Program-made: the position numbers and the translations under genes
Assembly (NCBI GenBank): GCA_031263965.1
Contig: JAISES010000452.1
Coordinates: forward strand, 1 to 9,399
Length of the DNA stretch: 9,399 nt
Source: Prevotella sp.
Lineage (GTDB): Bacteria; Bacteroidota; Bacteroidia; Bacteroidales; Dysgonomonadaceae
Direction of reading: 5' to 3'
Notes under the pieces: generated by a model
Databases searched by the model: none
What the model saw: the letters and a program-made list of their open reading frames with translations, nothing else
What the model was told of the DNA's origin: nothing
In this document: positions 1-6,802 of the stretch, in pieces
Numbering within the stretch: the first letter of the stretch is position 1
How the letters are laid out: the number at the start of each line of letters is the position of its first letter

Positions 1-849
1 GAAGAAAAGCGTACTTTTTATTACAAAGACAAAAAGAATGATATTCTGATTGGCTATGCAAACTATTGCGATGATATAGACTATTTCGGTTATATGAAAA
101 AGATGTTGCTGACATTGCATAATATAAAACAGATAGAAAACGAATGCCTGCCGATTCACGGAGCCATGGTAAATATTGTTTTACGCAATGGTACAGAATC
201 CAATATTATCATTATGGGAGATAGCGGAGCCGGCAAGTCTGAAAGCCTGGAAGCCTTCAGGACTCTCAACGAGAGCTATATCCGCCATATGCGTGTTATT
301 TTCGATGATATGGGATACCTGAAAAAAGAAGATGACGGATCAGTAAAAGCATATGGTACGGAAATCGGGGCGTTTGTCAGGGTCGACGATCTTGATCCGG
401 CATATGCTTTTGCTCAATTGGACAGGGGCGTGTATACCAATATGGATAAAGTAAATGCCCGCGTAACAATCCCAATATCCACCTATGAAATAATTTCGAG
501 AGGATATCCTGTCGACTATTTTTTATATGCAAATAACTATAATGAGGCCGATAAAAAAATCCTTATATACGACGACCTTGATAAAGCAATCGCCATATTC
601 GAAGACGGGGCCCGTAGGGCTAAAGGTACAACAACCGAGACAGGACTGGTAAAATCATATTTTGCCAACCCGTTTGGACCGGTGCAGGAGCGCGAAGCTA
701 CAGAAAAGCTTGTAAGGTCTTATTTTAAAGATATGAAGGATGCCGGAATAAAAATTGGCGAAATACATACTTCGCTGGCTATCGACGGACGTGCAAAAGA
801 CGGTCCGCGAGAGGCTGCCGAAGAGCTCTTTACTCTAATAAATGAATAA
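1..849 (+). CDS. HPr kinase/PEP carboxykinase-like P-loop protein, 3' part (5'-truncated by the window)
   Basis: The reading frame is open from base 1, so the ATG at 94 is probably internal; 282 codons plus TAA are visible. Numbering from base 1, residues 73-81 (GDSGAGKSE) form a P-loop of the HPr kinase/PEP carboxykinase kind, where HPr kinase has GDSGxGKSE. The preceding IHGAMV and the following strand ending in DDMGYL (two Asp at 102-103) match the arrangement around the HPr kinase Walker A and B motifs. A later GTTTETG segment (209-215) resembles substrate-loop sequences of ATP-type PEP carboxykinases. I infer a nucleotide-binding enzyme or kinase, probably one of the roughly 600-residue Bacteroidales proteins of the DUF4914 kind; this name is from memory. 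It is not a standard PckA, and its substrate cannot be told. It is cytoplasmic, with no membrane segment in the visible part. A hairpin terminator follows within 10 bp, so it is the last gene of its transcription unit. Confidence 0.75.
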   Translation, partial: EEKRTFYYKDKKNDILIGYANYCDDIDYFGYMKKMLLTLHNIKQIENECLPIHGAMVNIVLRNGTESNIIIMGDSGAGKSESLEAFRTLNESYIRHMRVIFDDMGYLKKEDDGSVKAYGTEIGAFVRVDDLDPAYAFAQLDRGVYTNMDKVNARVTIPISTYEIISRGYPVDYFLYANNYNEADKKILIYDDLDKAIAIFEDGARRAKGTTTETGLVKSYFANPFGPVQEREATEKLVRSYFKDMKDAGIKIGEIHTSLAIDGRAKDGPREAAEELFTLINE

Positions 850-855
850 TAATAA

Positions 856-887
856 AATAGAGCCTTACAAATAAGTGAGGCTCTATT
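856..887 (+). terminator. Intrinsic terminator after the P-loop gene
   Basis: Bases 856-868 (AATAGAGCCTTAC) pair with 875-887 (GTGAGGCTCTATT) in a 13-bp stem with one G-T wobble and the 6-base loop AAATAA. It begins 7 bases after the stop codon at 847-849. The downstream U-tract is weak (ATCTGTAAATCTC), which is common for Bacteroidota terminators. It separates the P-loop gene from ligA. Confidence 0.75.
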
Positions 888-935
888 ATCTGTAAATCTC
901 AAATTCTGAAAAATACATAAAATTACCGGTTCTAA

Positions 936-2975
<2,040 letters not shown>

Positions 2976-3097
2976 TGACAAAATATCTGGACAATACATT
3001 CGATTTTGGGAGGAATAAAATTAAGTGTTCCGTATGTCTTGATTGATGCTATAAAGAAATAAACTTTTTAATAACCTAGAACAATAAAAAATTAACC

Positions 3098-4243
3098 ATG
3101 GAATTAAAGACAATTCAAGAAAAATTTAAATCCTTGTATGGGACAGAAGGCGTTGTATATACTTCGCCGGGACGTATTAACCTGATTGGAGAACACACCG
3201 ATTACAATGGCGGCTTCGTATTGCCGGGAGCAATAGATAAGGCTATGTATTGTGAAATCAAACCTAACGGAACAGATAAAGTCAGTGCTTTTGCTCTCGA
3301 TCTGGAAGAGTCTGCCGAGTTTGCTTTGGGCGAAAATGATCTTCCGGCAAAACAATGGGCTAAGTACATTTACGGAGTCTGTCGCGAAATAATCAAGAAA
3401 GGTAAATCTGTACCGGGATTCGATTGCGTATTTGCAGGAGATGTGCCTCTTGGTGCAGGAATGTCTTCTTCTGCTGCCCTGGAAAGCTGTTTCGGCTTTG
3501 CGATCAACGACACTTATAACTTAGGGTTGGATCGCTTCGAACTGGCTTTGATAGGTCAGGCTACCGAGCATAATTATGTAGGAGTGAAGTGTGGTATTAT
3601 GGATCAATTTGCATCTTGCTTTGGCAAAGAAGGTTCGTTGATCCGCTTAGACTGCCGTTCTTTAGAATATCAATATGTACCGTTCAGCCCAGCCGGCTAT
3701 CGTTTGGTTTTGGTAAACACATGTGTTTCTCACAATCTGGCGGAAGGAGCTTATAACAAACGCCGCCATTCGTGTGAAAATGTGGCGGCAGCCATCAGGA
3801 AACGTCATCCGGAAGTGGAATTACTTCGCGATGCTAACCTTGATATGCTAAAAGAGGTAGCGAATGAAGTAAGCGCTGAAGACTATATACGTGCGGAATT
3901 TGTAATAGAAGAAATACAACGTTTGCTTGATGCTTGCGATGCACTGGAACTAGGCGACTACGAAACAGTAGGTAAAAAAATGTACGAAACGCACATAGGA
4001 CTAAGCCGCAAATATGAAGTTAGCTGCGAGGAACTGGATTTTCTGAACGATATAGCCCGCGAATGCGGAGTGTCAGGATCCCGCGTAATGGGAGGTGGCT
4101 TTGGCGGTTGCACAATCAACCTTGTGAAAAACGAATTATATGACGGGTTTATCAAACGGGCAACAGAGAGCTACGAACAGAAATTTAAGATCAAACCGAA
4201 AGTATATGATGTTATAATTAAAGACGGAGCCCGAAAACTATAA
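3098..4243 (+). CDS. galK: Galactokinase (GHMP kinase family)
   Basis: Galactokinase phosphorylates alpha-D-galactose with ATP to galactose 1-phosphate, the first committed Leloir step. The 381-residue length is typical. The galactokinase signature lies at 25-46 (GRINLIGEHTDYNGGFVLPG region), with Arg26 as the conserved catalytic arginine. The GHMP glycine-rich ATP loop is at 117-129 (PLGAGMSSSAALE). Asp169 in CGIMDQFAS corresponds to the catalytic base. The C-terminal GHMP motif GGGFGGCTINLV is at 332-343. It is cytoplasmic, with no signal peptide. The ATG at 3098 follows an A-rich stretch and gives the expected N-terminus. It lies 122 bp after ligA and 87 bp before the next gene. No galactose transporter, mutarotase, galT or galE is in the window, so it appears detached from other galactose genes. 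I saw no good TAnnTTTG box before it. Confidence 0.97.
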   Translation: MELKTIQEKFKSLYGTEGVVYTSPGRINLIGEHTDYNGGFVLPGAIDKAMYCEIKPNGTDKVSAFALDLEESAEFALGENDLPAKQWAKYIYGVCREIIKKGKSVPGFDCVFAGDVPLGAGMSSSAALESCFGFAINDTYNLGLDRFELALIGQATEHNYVGVKCGIMDQFASCFGKEGSLIRLDCRSLEYQYVPFSPAGYRLVLVNTCVSHNLAEGAYNKRRHSCENVAAAIRKRHPEVELLRDANLDMLKEVANEVSAEDYIRAEFVIEEIQRLLDACDALELGDYETVGKKMYETHIGLSRKYEVSCEELDFLNDIARECGVSGSRVMGGGFGGCTINLVKNELYDGFIKRATESYEQKFKIKPKVYDVIIKDGARKL

Positions 4244-4330
4244 AAAAAAAGAATAAAGAATATGGCAGAATTTATTTTCTGAAAGAGAAATAAAATAATA
4301 ATGATATTTATAAAATATTAAGTTCCATCT

Positions 4331-4843
4331 ATGTTTGATTTTTTGACAAAAAGGAAAATAGATTCTGCCTTTAGAAATAATAAAAGAAAGCATACCCTGA
4401 AGAACATAGAGGGTATGCATAATGTACTGATATTCTTTTCATATGCCGATTGGAAGGCAGTCAGTCAGATTGCTCTGGACTTGGAACAAAAAGGGAAGAA
4501 AGTTGTTTTATGGACAATCTATCCACAGAAAAAGGATATTGACAGTACTATTTTTCCTATCAACGTCAGGGTTATCCGGCAAGATGAAATATCATTTCTG
4601 AAAATATTATCATCCACGGTGATAGATGAATTTAAATCTTTGTCGTATGATACTCTGATTGACTTAACCACAACACAGAGCGATGCATTTACCTACCTTT
4701 TAGCACAAAATACTTCCGGATTCTGCATCGGTATATCCGAACCGGATCGAAAAACATATGATTTTATTATCCTAAAAAAGGAAAATGAAACATTAAGAGA
4801 AACTTACGATCAAATAAAATTTTACTTGAACAATGTACGTTAG
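4331..4843 (+). CDS. Conserved hypothetical protein, DUF6913-like, between galK and dapA
   Basis: A 170-residue soluble protein of unknown function. It starts with a basic segment (MFDFLTKRKI to about residue 25). An alternating strand/helix pattern follows: NVLIFFSY (31-38), KKVVLWTIY (56-64), VRVIRQDEISF (79-89), YDTLIDLTTTQSDAFTYLLA (106-125), GFCIGISEP (130-138) and YDFIILKK (143-150). This looks like a Rossmann-like alpha/beta fold without a recognisable nucleotide-binding loop or catalytic motif. The YDTLIDLT segment and overall layout match what I remember of DUF6913 proteins found beside dapA in Bacteroidales; that family name is from memory. The start is well bounded, since an in-frame TAA at 4319-4321 lies just upstream. 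No transmembrane helix or signal peptide is evident. It could share a transcript with galK. No function is assigned. Confidence 0.8.
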   Translation: MFDFLTKRKIDSAFRNNKRKHTLKNIEGMHNVLIFFSYADWKAVSQIALDLEQKGKKVVLWTIYPQKKDIDSTIFPINVRVIRQDEISFLKILSSTVIDEFKSLSYDTLIDLTTTQSDAFTYLLAQNTSGFCIGISEPDRKTYDFIILKKENETLRETYDQIKFYLNNVR

Positions 4844-4859
4844 GGTATAAATTAATTCG

Positions 4860-4867
4860 TAATTTTG
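4860..4867 (+). promoter_or_regulatory. Bacteroidota-type promoter -7 box upstream of dapA
   Basis: TAATTTTG, followed by CACAAA, matches the TAnnTTTG(C) -7 consensus exactly. It sits 35 bases before the dapA ATG, within the 59-bp gap after the hypothetical gene. No clear -33 TTTG lies 19-21 bases upstream. It suggests that dapA has its own promoter even though the gene upstream runs in the same direction. Confidence 0.6.
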
Positions 4868-4902
4868 CACAAATATCTTTCTGAAAGCTTGAACTTTTTC
4901 AT

Positions 4903-5796
4903 ATGTCCAGAATAAATCTAAGAGGAATGGGAGTTGCTCTTATAACTCCTTTCAAAAATGATGAAAGTGTCGATTACGATGCTTTGTCCAGACTCATTGA
5001 TTATCAACTACAAAACGGGACTGACTATTTGGTTGTGTTGGGTACTACAGCCGAAACGCCAACTCTGACTGAATATGAGAAGAAAAAGATCGTAGAATTG
5101 GTAGTCAGCAGAGTGAATGGGCAGATTCCGGTCATAATAGGAGAGGGCGGCAATAATACCCGTGCAATCGTAGACAAACTGAAAAAGAATGATTATGCAG
5201 GAATCGACGGGATACTCTCCGTTGTGCCATATTACAATAAACCGTCACAGGAAGGTATATATCAACACTATAAGGCTATATCGGAAGCGTCTTCATTGCC
5301 TGTTATATCGTATAATGTACCGGGACGGACAGGTGTAAATATGACTCCGGATACGACATTACGTATTGCAAATGATTTCGCTAATATTGTTGCCGTAAAA
5401 GAAGCTTCGGGCAATATGACTCAGATGGATGAGATAATCAAGCGAAAACCCGAACATTTCGAGGTTATCTCGGGAGACGATGGGGTTACTTTTCCATTGA
5501 TTACATTAGGAGCCATAGGTGTTATATCGGTTATTGGAAATGCTTTTCCCAAAGAGTTTAGCCGTATGACGCGTTTAGCTTTGGAGGGAGATTATGCCAG
5601 CGCACTTACTATCCATCACAGTTTCAATGAATTATTTAACCTTTTGTTTGTGGATGGGAATCCGGCAGGCGTTAAATGTATGCTGAATATGATGGGCTAT
5701 ATAGAAAACAAACTTCGCCTGCCTTTGGTGCCGACACGCATCACCACATATGAACAGATAAGAAACGTTTTGATAGAACTGAACATAAAGTGCTGA
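4903..5796 (+). CDS. dapA: 4-hydroxy-tetrahydrodipicolinate synthase DapA
   Basis: DapA condenses pyruvate with aspartate-4-semialdehyde, the first dedicated step to diaminopimelate (peptidoglycan) and lysine. This 297-residue (beta/alpha)8-barrel carries the family residues. Thr48-Thr49 lie in LGTTAET, Tyr111 in PYYNKP, Tyr137 and Arg142 in YNVPGRTG, and the Schiff-base Lys166 in VAVKEASGN. GDDG follows at 191-194, then GVISVIGN. The N-terminus (LRGMGVALITPF) aligns with other Bacteroidales DapA, supporting the ATG at 4903. Residues at the E. coli lysine-inhibition site are not conserved: on my hand alignment Ser48, Ala49, His53, His56 and Glu84 become Thr52, Pro53, Glu57, Lys60 and Ala88. 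Feedback by lysine may therefore be weak or different; this is inference. A promoter-like box lies 35 bases upstream and a hairpin 18 bases downstream. The gene converges on the cupin gene. Confidence 0.97.
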   Translation: MSRINLRGMGVALITPFKNDESVDYDALSRLIDYQLQNGTDYLVVLGTTAETPTLTEYEKKKIVELVVSRVNGQIPVIIGEGGNNTRAIVDKLKKNDYAGIDGILSVVPYYNKPSQEGIYQHYKAISEASSLPVISYNVPGRTGVNMTPDTTLRIANDFANIVAVKEASGNMTQMDEIIKRKPEHFEVISGDDGVTFPLITLGAIGVISVIGNAFPKEFSRMTRLALEGDYASALTIHHSFNELFNLLFVDGNPAGVKCMLNMMGYIENKLRLPLVPTRITTYEQIRNVLIELNIKC

Positions 5797-5814
5797 TAAG
5801 ATTTGTGGCAAAAA

Positions 5815-5847
5815 GATGAGCCAGCCTGTTTTATAGGACGACTCATC
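5815..5847 (+). terminator. Probable terminator hairpin after dapA
   Basis: GATGAG (5815-5820) pairs with CTCATC (5842-5847). Inside, CCT (5825-5827) pairs with AGG around the loop GTTTTAT, leaving a 4x4 internal loop between the two helices. It starts 18 bases after the dapA stop codon. No real U-tract follows (TACATGATAATAATG), so its strength as a terminator is uncertain. Confidence 0.5.
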
Positions 5848-5866
5848 TACATGATAATAATGTTTC

Positions 5867-6174
5867 AGAAACTGTTTAAATTTTACAGCAAATCTTTTTT
5901 ATAGTTATTTTCAGATGGATTTTTTTCTTTTTGCTTGCAGGTTTAACTTAATGACATTGCGGATCGGCTATCCGGCACAGCCTTGACTTTTTCGTCATTG
6001 CGAGGGTTTACCCGAAGCAATCCGGCTGTATTTTTCGGGCAGCCACAAAGGGCTGCCCCTACCGCTAACTGGCCGATTTCCGGATTGCTCCGTCGTTGCA
6101 CACTTCGCAATGGCGGGAGTAACTGATAATCAGTACCTATAATAATATTTTTCGCTAAAATTTAAACAGTTTCT
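5867..6174. repeat. Element 1: 308-bp nested palindromic (MITE/REP-like) element between dapA and the cupin gene
   Basis: This fills the 358-bp space between the convergent dapA and cupin genes. The outer arms are perfect 19-bp inverted repeats, AGAAACTGTTTAAATTTTA at 5867-5885 and its complement at 6156-6174. Inside are CATTGCGA (5996-6003) against TCGCAATG (6105-6112), GCAATCCGG (6017-6025) against CCGGATTGC (6080-6088), and a central hairpin at 6037-6058. All four pairs are nested and co-centred, so the whole region could fold as one long structure. A further partial copy of the CATTGCG...TCCGG motif lies at 5954-5974. The left part is T-rich (5893-5932). No ORF of note and no transposase is present. 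The arms do not show an obvious target-site duplication. The right arm overlaps the 3' end of the cupin gene, including two bases of its stop codon. CATTGCGA...GCAATCC palindromes occur as dispersed intergenic repeats in several bacterial phyla (from memory). Confidence 0.75.
6037..6058. repeat. Central GC-rich hairpin of element 1
   Basis: GGGCAGCC (6037-6044) pairs perfectly with GGCTGCCC (6051-6058) around the loop ACAAAG. This is the strongest local hairpin in the gap and sits at the dyad centre of the larger element. On either strand it could also act as a transcription barrier between the convergent genes, but no U-tract follows directly. Confidence 0.75.
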
Positions 6175-6514
6175 CATAGAAATCTTCTCTTATAGGACTG
6201 AATACATCTATTAAAATTCCTTCTTCGAGGCAAACACATCCATGCAAAATGTTGGGTTCGGTATAAAATCCGTCTCCGGCTTGCAATATTTTAGTTTCGT
6301 CTCCAATAGTCATTTCAAATTTGCCGGATACTACATAAGTAGTTTGTACATGCGCATGTTGATGCTTGTAACCGGTAGCTCCTTTTTCGAACATAACTTT
6401 TACCATCATTATGTTGTTATCGTAGCCTACGAATTGACGGGTAATTCCGTCTCCGGCGGTATATATTTTCTCCTGGCCGGCTATAAAGAATGGTTTACTT
6501 TGTACTTTTTTCAT
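6155..6514 (-). CDS. KdgF-like single-domain cupin protein
   Basis: A 119-residue cytoplasmic single-cupin protein. Cupin motif 1 lies around 45-64: His51, His53 and His55 in HQHAHVQ, with Gln57 where many cupins have Glu, then G64. Motif 2 has EPNILHG with His91 as the expected fourth metal ligand. The His-x-His...Gln...His ligand set and the C-terminal DVFSPIREDF segment resemble KdgF. That metal-dependent enzyme helps convert 4,5-unsaturated uronates released from pectin or alginate into the linear keto form. The KdgF assignment rests on motif memory; generic sugar-binding cupin is the alternative, and no polysaccharide-lyase or uronate gene is nearby to support a pathway. The final residues (KLFKF) and part of the TAG stop are encoded within the right inverted repeat of element 1. 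The ATG at 6514 lies 12 bp from element 2. No promoter box was found upstream. Confidence 0.85.
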   Translation of the reverse strand: MKKVQSKPFFIAGQEKIYTAGDGITRQFVGYDNNIMMVKVMFEKGATGYKHQHAHVQTTYVVSGKFEMTIGDETKILQAGDGFYTEPNILHGCVCLEEGILIDVFSPIREDFYEKLFKF

Positions 6515-6526
6515 GATTTTGATATA

Positions 6527-6706
6527 GAAGTCATCTTGACTTTTTACTATTTGCTACTAATTTTTGTAAATGCCCTTTTTGTCATTTTGAACGGAGTGAA
6601 TTGCAAATCGCTGAAGCGAAGGCGAAGCAAATATCTCCTGGAAAACCAGATCCTTCGTTCCTCAGGATGACAAAAGAGCTGAATTATAAAAAGTCAAGAC
6701 GACTTC
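6527..6706. repeat. Element 2: 180-bp nested palindromic element just upstream of the cupin gene
   Basis: The terminal arms are GAAGTCATCTTGACTTTTTA (6527-6546) and, inverted, 6687-6706. They match at 19 of 20 positions; the only mismatch is base 6533 against 6700. Inside, 6581-6600 (GTCATTTTGAACGGAGTGAA) forms an imperfect inverted repeat with 6654-6671 (TTCGTTCCTCAGGATGAC). A small CTGG-AAAA-CCAG hairpin lies at 6638-6649. The inner sequence belongs to a type I recall as dispersed between genes in Bacteroidota (GTCATCCTGAGGAACGAAGGATC on the minus strand, imperfectly mirrored). A GC-richer stretch rich in GAAGCGAAGGCGAAGC lies at 6613-6628 between the inner arms. No protein of note is encoded, and no target-site duplication is seen. 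It separates the cupin gene from the helicase terminator. Confidence 0.75.
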
Positions 6707-6752
6707 ATTTATTTTATAAAAATTAAATTTAGATAGGTATCCGAATAAAATC

Positions 6753-6775
6753 GTGTTAAAAAAAACTTTTAACAC
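6753..6775 (-). terminator. Terminator of the SNF2-family helicase gene
   Basis: Read on the minus strand, GTGTTAAAA (6775-6767) pairs with TTTTAACAC (6761-6753) in a perfect 9-bp stem with loop GTTTT. It is followed by the T-rich GATTTTATTC. It begins 27 bases after the helicase stop codon (6805-6803). It suggests the cupin gene is not simply cotranscribed with the helicase. Confidence 0.65.
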
Positions 6776-6802
6776 ACTCTCAGTTTCTCAAACAGCACCT
6801 TG

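Noticed and set aside
94..96. ATG at 94 as the start of the P-loop gene
   Set aside because: The same frame is open back to base 1 with plausible coding sequence (ILIGYANYCDDIDYFGY), so the ATG is most likely internal.
4244..4330. Terminator after galK
   Set aside because: Only a 5-bp CAGAA/TTCTG hairpin and AT-rich partial palindromes are present; too weak to call.
5886..6155. CRISPR array or tandem repeats in the GC-rich gap core
   Set aside because: The repeated words are inverted and nested, not regularly spaced direct repeats with unique spacers.
5867..6174. Element 1 as an invertible promoter switch
   Set aside because: It lies between two converging gene ends, so a promoter there would read neither gene in sense, and no exact TAnnTTTG box is present on either strand inside it.
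6242..6670. 142-codon open frame on the + strand opposite the cupin gene
   Set aside because: It lies antisense to a clear cupin and runs into the palindromic element; the hydrophobic, Phe/Tyr-rich composition is what antisense reading of this gene gives. No family resemblance.
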